Shown: positions 1 to 9,640 of the stretch, piece after piece
Position numbering within the stretch: position 1 is the stretch's first letter
Layout of the letters: each line of letters opens with the position of its first letter
Assembly: GCA_946414435.1 (NCBI GenBank)
Contig: CAMKOM010000011.1
Location: 31,629 to 95,628 of the forward strand
Length of the DNA: 64,000 bases
From: an uncultured Bacteroidota bacterium
Lineage (GTDB): Bacteria; Bacteroidota; Bacteroidia; Bacteroidales; SZUA-534
Direction of reading: 5' to 3'
Notes under the pieces: generated by a model
What the model was told of the DNA's origin: nothing
The model's input: the letters and a program-made list of their open reading frames with translations, nothing else
The model's database searches: none
Translations under genes and position numbers: made by a program

Positions 1-1
1 T

Positions 2-235
2 AGAGGTTCAAAAAAGAACACTCCGTATGCCGCACAGGTTGCCGCTGAAGATTGCGGAAAAGTGGCGTTCGATGCAGGAATGCGCAAAGCCAAAGTATAC
101 GTCAAAGGACCGGGTACAGGCCGTGAGTCAGCCATAAGGTCGATTCATAATTTGGGAATAGAAGTTACTGAAATTGTTGATGTGACTCCGCTTCCGCACA
201 ATGGTTGCCGTCCGCCTAAGAGACGTCGTGTTTAA
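2..235 (+). CDS. rpsK: 30S ribosomal protein S11, C-terminal part (gene starts before window)
   Basis: Frame 2 reads [77 protein letters not shown], the typical S11 C-terminus; followed by rpsD. Confidence 0.95.
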   Translation, partial: RGSKKNTPYAAQVAAEDCGKVAFDAGMRKAKVYVKGPGTGRESAIRSIHNLGIEVTEIVDVTPLPHNGCRPPKRRRV

Positions 236-260
236 TGTTTAATTGAATAAACAAAAAGAA

Positions 261-869
261 ATGGCTAGATACATTGGACCAAAATCAAAAATTGCAAGGA
301 AATTTGGTGAACCCATTTATGGGTCTGATAAGTACTTGGACCGTAAGAATTTTCCTCCTGGACAACATGGTTTGAACAAGAAAAGGAAAAAATCGTCGGA
401 GTATGGCACCCAGTTGCAAGAGAAACAAAAAGCAAAATACACTTATGGTGTTTTGGAACGTCAGTTCGCCAATTTGTTTGTAAAAGCTCAGCGCAGTAAG
501 GGTATTACTGGCGAAGTGCTGTTGCAATTATTGGAGTCGAGATTAGACAACGTGGTTTATCGTTTGGGCATCGCTCCTACAAGAGCTGCAGCCCGTCAGC
601 TTGTGCTGCACAAGCACATTATTGTTGACGGCGAAGTGGTTAACATTCCGTCTTATCAAGTTAAGGCGGGCAGTATTGTTGGTGTAAGGGAAAAATCAAA
701 ATCTCTTGAGGTTATCGCCAACTCGCTTGCAGGAACAAACCACAGCAAATACTCATGGTTGGAGTGGGATAACGCTAATGTCGCTGGAAAATTCCTGAAT
801 GTTCCGGAAAGAGCAGATATCCCAGAGCACATCGAGGAACAATTGATTGTTGAACTTTACTCTAAGTAA
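261..869 (+). CDS. rpsD: 30S ribosomal protein S4
   Basis: [21 protein letters not shown]... S4 motifs including S4 RNA-binding domain; ATG at 261 preferred over upstream TTG at 243. Confidence 0.95.
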   Translation: MARYIGPKSKIARKFGEPIYGSDKYLDRKNFPPGQHGLNKKRKKSSEYGTQLQEKQKAKYTYGVLERQFANLFVKAQRSKGITGEVLLQLLESRLDNVVYRLGIAPTRAAARQLVLHKHIIVDGEVVNIPSYQVKAGSIVGVREKSKSLEVIANSLAGTNHSKYSWLEWDNANVAGKFLNVPERADIPEHIEEQLIVELYSK

Positions 870-879
870 TAATTTTATC

Positions 880-1872
880 ATGGCAATTTTAGCTTTTCAA
901 AAGCCCGACAGAGTTATAATGCTGGAACAGGACGCCAAGTTCGGCAAGTTCGAGTTCCGTCCGTTGGAGCCTGGTTATGGTCAGACAATCGGCAATGCCC
1001 TGCGTCGCATTTTGTTGTCATCACTTGAAGGTTTTGCTATCACTACAGTCAAAATCGCTGGTGTTGACCACGAATTTTCCACCATTCCAGGAGTAATGGA
1101 AGATGTGACCGAAATCGTTTTGAATCTCAAACAAGTAAGGTTCAAACAACAAATTGAGGATATCGACCATGAGAAAGTGTCAATATCAGTTTCGGATCAG
1201 GAGAAATTCACTGCAGGTGACATTTCACGTTTCCTTAGCGGATTTGAAGTGCTTAACCCGGATCTCGTAATTTGCAGACTCGATCCTTCAGTTAAGCTCC
1301 AGATGGAACTCACAATTAACAAAGGGCGCGGTTATATTCCGTCAGACGAGAATATGCCTGTCGATGCGGAATTTGGCGTTATTGCCATTGATTCAATTCA
1401 TACTCCAATTGTAAATGTGAAGTATGCTGTTGAAAATTACCGAGTTGAACAAAAAACCGACTACGAAAAGTTGGTGCTTGAAATTAAAACAGATGGTTCA
1501 ATCCTTCCGAAGGATGCGTTGAATGAAGCAGCAAAAATCCTTATCTATCACTTCATGCTGTTCTCTGACGAGAAGATTACTCTCGATGCCGGTGAGAAAT
1601 ATCAGACAGAAGAATTTGATGAGGAAATCCTGCATATGCGTCAATTATTGAAAACCAAACTCATCGACATGGATTTGTCAGTCAGAGCGCTTAACTGCTT
1701 GAAAGCTGCCGATGTTGAGACTTTGGGTGATCTTTGCACATATAACAAGAACGATTTGTTGAAGTTTAGAAACTTCGGAAAGAAATCGTTGACCGAGTTG
1801 GAGGATTTGCTTGATTCAATGAATCTTACTTTCGGAATGGACATCAGTAAGTATAAACTTGAGAAAGATTAA
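880..1872 (+). CDS. rpoA: DNA-directed RNA polymerase subunit alpha
   Basis: [51 protein letters not shown]; operon position after rpsD. Confidence 0.97.
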   Translation: MAILAFQKPDRVIMLEQDAKFGKFEFRPLEPGYGQTIGNALRRILLSSLEGFAITTVKIAGVDHEFSTIPGVMEDVTEIVLNLKQVRFKQQIEDIDHEKVSISVSDQEKFTAGDISRFLSGFEVLNPDLVICRLDPSVKLQMELTINKGRGYIPSDENMPVDAEFGVIAIDSIHTPIVNVKYAVENYRVEQKTDYEKLVLEIKTDGSILPKDALNEAAKILIYHFMLFSDEKITLDAGEKYQTEEFDEEILHMRQLLKTKLIDMDLSVRALNCLKAADVETLGDLCTYNKNDLLKFRNFGKKSLTELEDLLDSMNLTFGMDISKYKLEKD

Positions 1873-1877
1873 TAACG

Positions 1878-2390
1878 ATGAGACACAATAAAGGTTTTAA
1901 TCATTTAGGCAGACAAGAGGGGCACAGAGATGCCATGTTGTCGAATATGGCTAACTCGTTGATTCTGCACAAACGTATTTCAACAACTGTTGCAAAAGCA
2001 AAGGCTTTGAAAATGTACGTTGAACCCCTGATTACAAAATCAAAAGTTGACTCGACACACTCACGTCGCGTCGTATTCAGCTATCTTCAGAACAAAGAAG
2101 GTGTTACCGAGCTTTTCCGTGAGGTAGCAGCTAAGGTTGCGAACCGTCCGGGTGGATACACCAGAATTCTGAAAACAGGTACTCGTGTTGGCGATAGCGC
2201 AGAAATGTGCATCATTGAGTTGGTTGATTTCAATACCAATTACACTCAGGAATCGAATGCGGCAGCACAGAAAACTACCCGCCGCCGTCGCGCACCGAAG
2301 AAAAAAGCTGATGCTGCAGAGGTTGTTGCTGACGCAGTTGAGGTTAAAGAAGAAGCTGCAGCTCCTGCCGAAGAGACAAAAGCAGAGTAA
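1878..2390 (+). CDS. rplQ: 50S ribosomal protein L17 with Ala/Lys/Glu-rich C-terminal extension
   Basis: [44 protein letters not shown]; follows rpoA. Confidence 0.96.
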   Translation: MRHNKGFNHLGRQEGHRDAMLSNMANSLILHKRISTTVAKAKALKMYVEPLITKSKVDSTHSRRVVFSYLQNKEGVTELFREVAAKVANRPGGYTRILKTGTRVGDSAEMCIIELVDFNTNYTQESNAAAQKTTRRRRAPKKKADAAEVVADAVEVKEEAAAPAEETKAE

Positions 2391-2410
2391 GCCGCACTTA
2401 CCTATAAAAC

Positions 2411-2441
2411 AAAAAGGGCCGCTTAAGCGGCCTTTTTTGTT
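2411..2441 (+). terminator. Rho-independent terminator after rplQ
   Basis: aaaaaGGGCCGCTTAAGCGGCCttttttgtttt, perfect GGCCGCTT/AAGCGGCC stem followed by T-run. Confidence 0.85.
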
Positions 2442-2465
2442 TTGGTATATGACGATAATAAGCGA

Positions 2466-3218
2466 TTATTCGCCTTCGTGGTCGTCGGTAATGAAGGGCT
2501 CAATCACATCGACATTGGTTTCGGCAATGATTGGCAGCCCCTTGTATCGCAGCAGCAGCTGGCAGATGGTGACAACATCGTTGATGCAGTACTCGCTGAT
2601 GCCCTCGATGTTGTGGTCATCCCAAAACGCGTGCCCTACCATACTGCCGTCCATATTCTCTTTCGGTGACGGCAGATAGAAGATGTTGGCAAGAAGGTCG
2701 AGCGAAGTGTAGTGCTTGTAGTCGCCAAAACGCCATAGTTCGAGCGTGTCGATATTGGTTATTTCCCACGGTTTCTTGCCCGCGCAATCGAGTATCTTTG
2801 GTATCGGCAGACCATTTACTAGCAGTCGGCGGCAGATGTATGGGAAATCGAATTCCTTGCCGTTGTGGGCGCAGAGCATATGCTTGTCTTTGTTGAAATG
2901 CTTGCTCAACAACGCAGAAAATGCCTTTAGAATCATCTTCTCGTTGCTACCGCAGAACGATTTTACACGGAAGTGTCGTTCGCCGTCCTCAGTGACAATG
3001 AACCCTGCAGAGATGCAGACTATTTTCCCGAATTCAGCCCAGATGCCGGCTTTTTCATAAAGTTCTTCGGGCGTTTTACGCTCTTTCTCCATGCTCCACG
3101 CCATCTTCTTGGCCCACAACTCTTTGGCGCGTTCGTCAAGTTGGCTGTATGACGGCACTTGCGCAACGGTCTCAATGTCGATGAATAGGATGTTTTCCTC
3201 TTTTATTTTGTCTAACAT
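2466..3218 (-). CDS. PolB-like 3'-5' exonuclease (RNase H-like DEDD fold)
   Basis: MLDKIKEENILFIDIETVAQVPSY (DIET motif), LCAHNGKEFDFPYICRR, YCINDVVTICQLLLRY (third exonuclease motif). Confidence 0.75.
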   Translation of the reverse strand: MLDKIKEENILFIDIETVAQVPSYSQLDERAKELWAKKMAWSMEKERKTPEELYEKAGIWAEFGKIVCISAGFIVTEDGERHFRVKSFCGSNEKMILKAFSALLSKHFNKDKHMLCAHNGKEFDFPYICRRLLVNGLPIPKILDCAGKKPWEITNIDTLELWRFGDYKHYTSLDLLANIFYLPSPKENMDGSMVGHAFWDDHNIEGISEYCINDVVTICQLLLRYKGLPIIAETNVDVIEPFITDDHEGE

Positions 3219-3310
3219 TCTTAAAACCAAATTACTCGGCAATATAACTCTTTTTTGTAATAGACGGTTAAGTTTTGTTTAGGAGACGCTGTGTGTGTGC
3301 ATGCAAAACT

Positions 3311-3339
3311 TAAAAAAAAGCGCACCCGAAGGTGCGCCC
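3311..3339 (-). terminator. Probable terminator of the 3368-4540 gene
   Basis: aaaaaaaagCGCACCcgaaGGTGCGcccc; A-run on + strand is a T-run on the - strand. Confidence 0.65.
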
Positions 3340-3367
3340 CACATAATGGTTAGGTTAGTAAATGCGA

Positions 3368-4540
3368 CTATTCTTTAATAACCCTCGGTTGATACTCAAA
3401 TAACGATTGGTTTTTGCGAAGTTCGTTGACATTCAGGTTGGAACGTACCCCGCCTCTGGGATTTGTAAACTTCACGTAAAAATTTTCAAGGTCAGGCACA
3501 ACGTAGGAGAAGGATGCGACAGAAGGAGGCATAGGCTCAAATTCCATTAGAAATGTAAGAAAATCGCCTGAATATCCGTCTACCCAAAATAATTCATCCA
3601 TAGGCAGATTACCGCCACCAAACCGTTTGAGTTTGTATTGGTTTCCGCGATTGTCGACAAGCATTGTTCCAGATCTTACAGAGTAGTATTCGCTCATTGA
3701 ATTTTGTTCGTGGGCAATAGCAATATAGGTTGCCTCGGGCGTGTTCCATATGGCCATAGTGCCTTCGTTGACAGGTTTTATAAGGTGCACGTCTTTGTAG
3801 CGTTGCCAAGTATCCCAGTTGTCACTATCATATTTTTTGCCTTTACTTATAAATGTTGGTGATTTGATTTGCGGAACGTCATCGTACTCTTTTTCGGCTT
3901 TATTTTCTCGTGTTAAAACATACTCGACTCCACCCCGCAACGACCATATAGGAACAGTATATATTGACACACGTTCGGTGGTTTCAGGAAGTTTCGGAAA
4001 ATAAATTTTTAAATCGAGGACATCGCCCTTTTTAGCTTTTAAGCCAAAGTGCTTCCTCATACATTCGGGCTCAGTTCGTCTGATTCGATAATTTACACCC
4101 GTCTCCAAATCGACAATGGCTGTCTCCTGCATTGCCAGGAAAAGGTTGGTTACTTCGTCGGCTGGCATTGTGAAGTAGCAGTGCAACACGGTTTCGTCGT
4201 TTTCAATAGCCAACATCCAATTGATAACAACCAAGTTAGCGTTTTGGTTATTGATAGTTGCATCTCGCATACCAGGGAACAAAGAGTCGTAATAATCGCT
4301 GCTGATGACAGGTGCTTTAACCCAGCAAGTGTCTTTAATCCAACTGTTTTCGGTGTATGGCCATCTAACGGATGTCATTGCGTATTCATTGTTTTCTTCA
4401 TCGGTATAAGAAGTAGTAACTGGTGGAGGGCTGACCGTCATACAACATCTGCTTTTGTAGAGAATAGTTTGGTTTTCTGATTGAGCCACAACGTTGGCGC
4501 AAAATAGTGCCATAAAGCTTAAAATTGTTATTTTCTTCAT
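3368..4540 (-). CDS. Secreted hypothetical protein
   Basis: 390-aa ORF with N-terminal signal peptide MKKITILSFMALFCANVVAQ; co-directional with sigma/anti-sigma pair. Confidence 0.65.
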   Translation of the reverse strand: MKKITILSFMALFCANVVAQSENQTILYKSRCCMTVSPPPVTTSYTDEENNEYAMTSVRWPYTENSWIKDTCWVKAPVISSDYYDSLFPGMRDATINNQNANLVVINWMLAIENDETVLHCYFTMPADEVTNLFLAMQETAIVDLETGVNYRIRRTEPECMRKHFGLKAKKGDVLDLKIYFPKLPETTERVSIYTVPIWSLRGGVEYVLTRENKAEKEYDDVPQIKSPTFISKGKKYDSDNWDTWQRYKDVHLIKPVNEGTMAIWNTPEATYIAIAHEQNSMSEYYSVRSGTMLVDNRGNQYKLKRFGGGNLPMDELFWVDGYSGDFLTFLMEFEPMPPSVASFSYVVPDLENFYVKFTNPRGGVRSNLNVNELRKNQSLFEYQPRVIKE

Positions 4541-4559
4541 TTTAGTACGGATTTAATGA

Positions 4560-5516
4560 TTAGTAATATGTATTGAAGCTTGCAAACGTCAAGTCATTGT
4601 AGAACTGTTGGAAACAATCTGATTTATATTCAATGTCAATTAGTGCGTGGACGCTGTAAATCATCACATTAGAGTTTCCTATCTGCTCGGCTATCCAAAG
4701 ATAGTTCAGCCCGTTTTGCTCATCGTCGATGCTGAAGAATACCTGCTGCTCGGAGTTGTTGAAAATGTAGCCAGGTGTAGTGTTGGAGTATTTGCTGGCC
4801 ATTAGCACAAAAAGTCCGAGTACATCGTAATCTTCTTTGACAGGGAACACATAGAAAGACTCATCAAACAGGGTGTCGCTGGCGATTGAACACTCTGATT
4901 TTATTTTGTTTACGCCTTGAAATTCAGCCATTTTAAAGATAAACTCATCCATTAGAGCTGGGTCAAGATAGGTATCATTGCCTTTGGGCTGCCTTTCGGC
5001 ATAATTGCTGTTGGCTTCATCTTGTGAAACCGCATTGTCAATAGTTGCGCTATCGGCGACAACGGTTGTTGGCTCGTTTTCAGCATAGAGCGGCCTTTCC
5101 ATTCTCAAATTCGGATTCGGTGCCGGTTGAGTCGCGGGTTTCGGCTTTGCGGCAGGTGTTGCCTTTGTCTTGGGTGCCTCAACTTTTGGTTTGGGAATCG
5201 CAACGGGGTCTGCCACCGAGTCGGTCTCGGCAATATCAGTTGGTTGTTTTTCAGGGTTTTTAGGAACAACAATTTCAGCAATCGGTGTCGATTCCACAAC
5301 TGTCTTGTCGGCAAACAGAATCGCGCTTCCGATTCCGGCCACAAGTGCAATGCAAGCCGCAGCAGCCACCCAACGCCACAATTTTATGGTCTTGGGTTCG
5401 GCCTCAATCTTGCCCATAACGCTGTCGAAGAAGTCGTCGGGCACCGTTGGCGCAGTCCGTTTTTCCTCGCGCCGGCGCAAGGCCTCGCGAATGTCGTTAT
5501 CGTTAAACTTGTTCAT
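4560..5516 (-). CDS. Putative membrane-anchored anti-sigma factor-like protein
   Basis: Short charged N-terminus, single TM (WRWVAAAACIALVAGIGSAILFA), Pro/Lys-rich linker; start overlaps the 3' end of the ECF sigma gene. Confidence 0.6.
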   Translation of the reverse strand: MNKFNDNDIREALRRREEKRTAPTVPDDFFDSVMGKIEAEPKTIKLWRWVAAAACIALVAGIGSAILFADKTVVESTPIAEIVVPKNPEKQPTDIAETDSVADPVAIPKPKVEAPKTKATPAAKPKPATQPAPNPNLRMERPLYAENEPTTVVADSATIDNAVSQDEANSNYAERQPKGNDTYLDPALMDEFIFKMAEFQGVNKIKSECSIASDTLFDESFYVFPVKEDYDVLGLFVLMASKYSNTTPGYIFNNSEQQVFFSIDDEQNGLNYLWIAEQIGNSNVMIYSVHALIDIEYKSDCFQQFYNDLTFASFNTYY

Positions 5517-6090
5517 TTTCTTTATGTTTTATCATTATCAATAACTTTTTCCGTATCCGGTGCAGCCTGACTGCCAGCGCGTTGGCTTCGGCATCCATTA
5601 CGTAGGCAATCTCTTGCAAGGGCTTGTCTTCGTAATAATAGAGTTGCACCAGCATCCGCTCGTCGGGCGGCAGATGGTCGAGTGCATTTTCCATCAGACT
5701 GATGCGCTCCTCGCGGCCTGTCGAGAGTTCTTCGTCGGCAATGTCGCTGTCGGCAATCTGCGCATCGTCAATGTCAATCCAACGTAACTTGCGGCGTTTC
5801 AGATGGTTAATTGATTCGTTGTAGGCAATGCGGCTGATCCAAGTCATGAACGACGCACGGCCTTCGAATGTTTCTATCTTGCCGAATGCCTTGACAAAAG
5901 TGTTTTGTGCCAACTCCTCGGCATCGGCTCGGTTGCTCACCATTCGCACCGTAAAATCAAGAACTTGTTGCGAGTATTGATTCACAAAGTATGCGTACTC
6001 AGCCGCGGCCGCACGGTGGTTGCCGGCATCCAAATAACCGGTAATCCGGCTGATGCGCCTTTGTTCGTCGATGTTCGCCTTTTGAATCAT
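5503..6090 (-). CDS. ECF-type RNA polymerase sigma-70 factor
   Basis: FTVRMVSNRADAEELAQNTFVKAFGKIETFEGRASFMTWISRIAYNESINHLKRRK (sigma region 2) and HLPPDERMLVQLYYYEDKPLQEIAYVM (region 4); start placed at internal MIQKANIDEQ. Confidence 0.85.
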   Translation of the reverse strand: MIQKANIDEQRRISRITGYLDAGNHRAAAAEYAYFVNQYSQQVLDFTVRMVSNRADAEELAQNTFVKAFGKIETFEGRASFMTWISRIAYNESINHLKRRKLRWIDIDDAQIADSDIADEELSTGREERISLMENALDHLPPDERMLVQLYYYEDKPLQEIAYVMDAEANALAVRLHRIRKKLLIMIKHKENEQV

Positions 6091-6216
6091 TCTGCCCTTT
6101 AGACAACGGCTTTCGTGAAATATTACACGGTGCCGCATTTTTTTTTGAAGTTTTTACAAAAAAAGTGTTTTGTTAAACAGCTCCAACGATTCGATCAGTG
6201 GTTGCTTGTTTTTTTA

Positions 6217-6246
6217 TTGACCGATATTAAAAAAGAGATACTTTTG
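6217..6246 (+). promoter_or_regulatory. Bacteroidota-type sigma promoter for tmRNA
   Basis: TTG at 6217-6219, 19-bp gap, TActTTTG (TAnnTTTG) at 6239-6246, 12 nt before the tmRNA 5' end. Confidence 0.7.
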
Positions 6247-6258
6247 CACATTCATTTT

Positions 6259-6653
6259 GGGGTTGATTGGATTTGACAGCAAGATGAAAAGGTGGGTAAG
6301 CACGTCGGGCGCAGTGAAACCGGCCCGTAAATCCCGGACACAAAACTATAACTGGCGAAAATTCTTACGCTCTTGCCGCCTAATCGAAGTATAGTAGATT
6401 GGCCTAATCCCGGTTCAAGGAGCTGGGACAAGACGCATCGCGGAAGCCCTTGTCTTGAGGCTCGCCGATTCTGATGTGCAGCAATTCGGGACTGGCTCGC
6501 ATTAGCCTCGTAATGCGGGTGAGATTTTGAGGATAAGGTGCTGGTAGGTGGCTTTGATCCGGCCAGCGCACGAAAACCAAGTCGGAGCTAAGCGTGTAGA
6601 AAGCTCATGGTTTCCTTGTTTGGACCCGGGTTCAAATCCCGGCAGCTCCACGA
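6259..6653 (+). ncRNA. ssrA: tmRNA (transfer-messenger RNA)
   Basis: 5' GGGGUUGAUUGGAUUUGACAGC, 3' GACCCGGGUUCAAAUCCCGGCAGCUCCA T-arm/acceptor; tag ORF GGC GAA AAT TCT TAC GCT CTT GCC GCC TAA (GENSYALAA*) at 6354-6383. Confidence 0.95.
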
Positions 6654-6680
6654 AGCGCCTTTTTCGGGCGCTTTTTTTTA
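6653..6680 (+). terminator. Terminator downstream of tmRNA
   Basis: AAGCGCC tttttc GGGCGCTT ttttttt. Confidence 0.85.
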
Positions 6681-6839
6681 GATCACGATTGGTAACAAAA
6701 TGTATGGAACCTTTAATGTATGCCCGGTTTCGTTCGTGATTTCATGGAATGTATATCATCTTTTTTTTCTTAGAACATGTTTGTTATTAGTGTGTGGGAT
6801 GGAATACCATTTTTGTAGAGTGTGGTGTCCAAATATTAG

Positions 6840-6985
6840 TTTTTTCATAAAAGTAAAATTATATACATAAAAGTTTGTGATATTGTATATCCGAAAAAAT
6901 GATATTGTATATTAAAAATAATTATATCTTTATGTCTTTACCAATGTTTTTTGTCGGGTGGATTATTGAAATACTTTTTGTAAGA
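6840..6985 (+). promoter_or_regulatory. AT-rich control region upstream of the accessory cluster with two pairs of direct repeats
   Basis: CATAAAAGT at 6846-6854 and 6866-6874; TGATATTGTATAT at 6878-6890 and 6900-6912; TTTG 6950-6953 and TActtTTTG 6972-6980 just before ATG 6985. Confidence 0.4.
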
Positions 6986-7905
6986 TGAAGAAATTGCTAG
7001 GCATGTCAATGGCTCTGCTATTATTCTGCTTGATGGCGAGCGCGGAAGATGTATCGAACAAGATGGATGAAATAATGTCGCTAATGCGCAACAATGAAGT
7101 TGTAAGGTATGAATACGATTATTTTACTGCTCCGGGGAATGCCGTATCAACAATTGTGTCAGCAGGGAGATATTATACTGACAGTTTGCCCAAAATCAGA
7201 TGCCAGGCGTACAAATATGCGTCAGTGGCCGCATTGCAAAGTGGAAGCGATTCGGCCAAAATGATGGTTGTTGAAGATTTGTTGAGGTCATGTGATGATT
7301 CGTCGAGCATTGTGGTTCAGAATGCTTGGCAGGAATTGACAAAATTCGATAAGAAGTATTATACGGAAGAATCAAAACGTAGGCTTGAGCATATCATTGA
7401 TGATGGTAAGTTTTTCTCAGAAAGGTTTTTCCTGATAGGAGGTTATGTGGGATCGGAAAATATGGTTTCGATATTGAAGAACAGACGAGCTCTATGTGAA
7501 AAGAATCTGCAATGGTATGTTGATGTGGCATTGTGCAGATTGAATGATAATTCATCGGTTCAGACGATACTCACTCGTCTTTCAAAGATCAGGCCATCGT
7601 TGGATTTTGTAGACTTGCTTCTGCCAGACTTGCTTTATACGCGGCAGCGCGAGATTTATGATTGGATAATAAAAGAAGCGATGACGGATGAATGTAAGTG
7701 TGTGAGTCGCAGCCCTGTTAGTGAGCGGCAAATACCATGCGCTTATTATATTATGTATGAGATTGCTGATTATATAGATGGTTTTCCTATCGAGAGGGAT
7801 GAAGATGGGGAAAAGGATGATGATTTTTCGAAATCGGACATTAAAAATATGCGCACATGGTTAGGTGCGAATTTGAATTATAGAATAATTGATGCTGGTT
7901 ACTAA
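6985..7905 (+). CDS. Secreted hypothetical protein, apparently alpha-helical repeat (HEAT-like)
   Basis: Signal peptide MKKLLGMSMALLLFCLMASAED; successive amphipathic helices; first gene of cluster. Confidence 0.55.
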   Translation: MKKLLGMSMALLLFCLMASAEDVSNKMDEIMSLMRNNEVVRYEYDYFTAPGNAVSTIVSAGRYYTDSLPKIRCQAYKYASVAALQSGSDSAKMMVVEDLLRSCDDSSSIVVQNAWQELTKFDKKYYTEESKRRLEHIIDDGKFFSERFFLIGGYVGSENMVSILKNRRALCEKNLQWYVDVALCRLNDNSSVQTILTRLSKIRPSLDFVDLLLPDLLYTRQREIYDWIIKEAMTDECKCVSRSPVSERQIPCAYYIMYEIADYIDGFPIERDEDGEKDDDFSKSDIKNMRTWLGANLNYRIIDAGY

Positions 7906-7906
7906 A

Positions 7907-9640
7907 ATGCACCTTAAGAGTTTATTTGTCTTTTTGTCAATGATGTTACCATATATGTTGTATTCACAAGAATTATCTGGAATTACAGAGAATGAGCCGG
8001 TTACAATAAACGGCGGCATCAATGTGAATGGAGTGTTTTATCATAGCAAAGACACATTGGCAACGCGGGAACCATTCTCTTATGTTGTGTCTGGCAATAT
8101 CAATTTGAATCTGTATAATGTGGTCAACTGCCCGATAACTTTTACGTATTCAAACTATAAAGCCAATTGGTCGCAACCATTCAACTTCAATCAATTCGGG
8201 ATGACACCATCATATAAATGGATAAAAACATATATCGGATATAACTCAATGTCGTTTTCCGACTATACATTAAGTGGGCACCAGTTTTTGGGCTTTGGGA
8301 TAGAAGTCTCTCCCGATATTCCTTGGAAATACGCTGCAATGTACGGACGATTGTTAAAACCTGTTGAGGAAGACACCACAAATGAATACAACATTCCAGC
8401 ATATGCAAGATATGGTTATGCTACAAGCGTTGAGTATTCGGGTTATGGCAACATTAAACTTGTTTTGTTTAAAGCGTGGGATGATGAAGGCTCTTTGTCA
8501 GAACAACCTGTTAAAACCCTGCTTTATCCTAAAAGCAATCTGGCGTTAAGTATAAGCGTGTCAGAGCCTATAGGAGAGCGCTTGATGTTTGACGGGGAAT
8601 TTTCCACTTCGGCTTTGAATGCCGATACAAGAAACAAAGAAGAAAAAGATGGCGAGCATATTTTCAAGGTTACAAGATTTTTACAAAAAAACACAATATC
8701 AACAGTGTATTATTGCGCATACAAGGGGGCTTTGAAATATACGGGTAACGGGTACGGACTTGGAGTTTCATACGAAAGAGTAAATCCTGGATACGAGACA
8801 TTGGGAGCGTACTATTTTACAAATGATTTCGAGAATATTACGTTCGATGCATCAACAACTTTGCTGAAAGAGACATTGAACATAAACGGCCGAATAGGAT
8901 TGCAACGCGATGATCTAGATGGAACAAATTCTTCGAACACAACTAAGATCGTCGGAAGCCTGAATATGCAGTATGTCATGAGTCAAAAAACATGTTTATC
9001 GCTGAATTACTCGAATTTTACTGGCTATACATTTATTAAAAGTGAATTTGATGACATTAACGCAACCGATCCATACCAAAACGTTGATACGCTGAAGTTT
9101 ACGCAGATTAATCAGTCTGTTTCAGCCAATATATCGCACCGGTTGGGAAATGTTGAGAACAAAGATCTACAACAAACAATAAATGTCAACGCAACCTTTC
9201 AGAATCAGACTATGCAACAAAACAAATTGCATACACCGGGAACAAGATTTTACAACGGGAATGTTTCTTACAATGTGAACGTGCAAAATTTGAAGCTGGG
9301 AATGTTCTGTTCTTTAAATGCCAACTACAGCGAGATCCCAGATATGGATGACGCCTTCACTATTGGCCCTACGATAGGAGGCAACAAAAATTGGTTTGAT
9401 GATAAATTGAAGTTAACAGTTTCCATGTCATATAACGATGAACTGATAACCAAAAACAATTCGGAAGTATGGATATTCAGGGCAGGATGTTCTTATAAAT
9501 TAAAGGAACATCATCAATTTGACATGTCGTTTTCAGAACAAAACAGACAAGCAAAAGATCAGGGAAGAGTCAACGACCTGACATTTACTATAGGATATAA
9601 GTATAACTTTAATGTTAAATACAGTGAGATTTTCAAGTAA
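7907..9640 (+). CDS. Predicted outer-membrane beta-barrel protein
   Basis: Signal peptide MHLKSLFVFLSMMLPYMLYSQ; many alternating hydrophobic/aromatic strands; C-terminal LTFTIGYKYNFNVKYSEIFK; starts 2 nt after the preceding stop. Confidence 0.55.
   Translation: MHLKSLFVFLSMMLPYMLYSQELSGITENEPVTINGGINVNGVFYHSKDTLATREPFSYVVSGNINLNLYNVVNCPITFTYSNYKANWSQPFNFNQFGMTPSYKWIKTYIGYNSMSFSDYTLSGHQFLGFGIEVSPDIPWKYAAMYGRLLKPVEEDTTNEYNIPAYARYGYATSVEYSGYGNIKLVLFKAWDDEGSLSEQPVKTLLYPKSNLALSISVSEPIGERLMFDGEFSTSALNADTRNKEEKDGEHIFKVTRFLQKNTISTVYYCAYKGALKYTGNGYGLGVSYERVNPGYETLGAYYFTNDFENITFDASTTLLKETLNINGRIGLQRDDLDGTNSSNTTKIVGSLNMQYVMSQKTCLSLNYSNFTGYTFIKSEFDDINATDPYQNVDTLKFTQINQSVSANISHRLGNVENKDLQQTINVNATFQNQTMQQNKLHTPGTRFYNGNVSYNVNVQNLKLGMFCSLNANYSEIPDMDDAFTIGPTIGGNKNWFDDKLKLTVSMSYNDELITKNNSEVWIFRAGCSYKLKEHHQFDMSFSEQNRQAKDQGRVNDLTFTIGYKYNFNVKYSEIFK

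Noticed and set aside
2185-2679. 164-aa ORF overlapping rplQ and the terminator
   Set aside because: Runs out of frame through rplQ and across a strong terminator.
6548-6739. 63-aa ORF over the tmRNA 3' end
   Set aside because: Inside tmRNA and its terminator.
6985-7905. First cluster gene as a second immunity protein
   Set aside because: It is about 16 kb from the effector tip and does not share the composition break; no evidence beyond being secreted.
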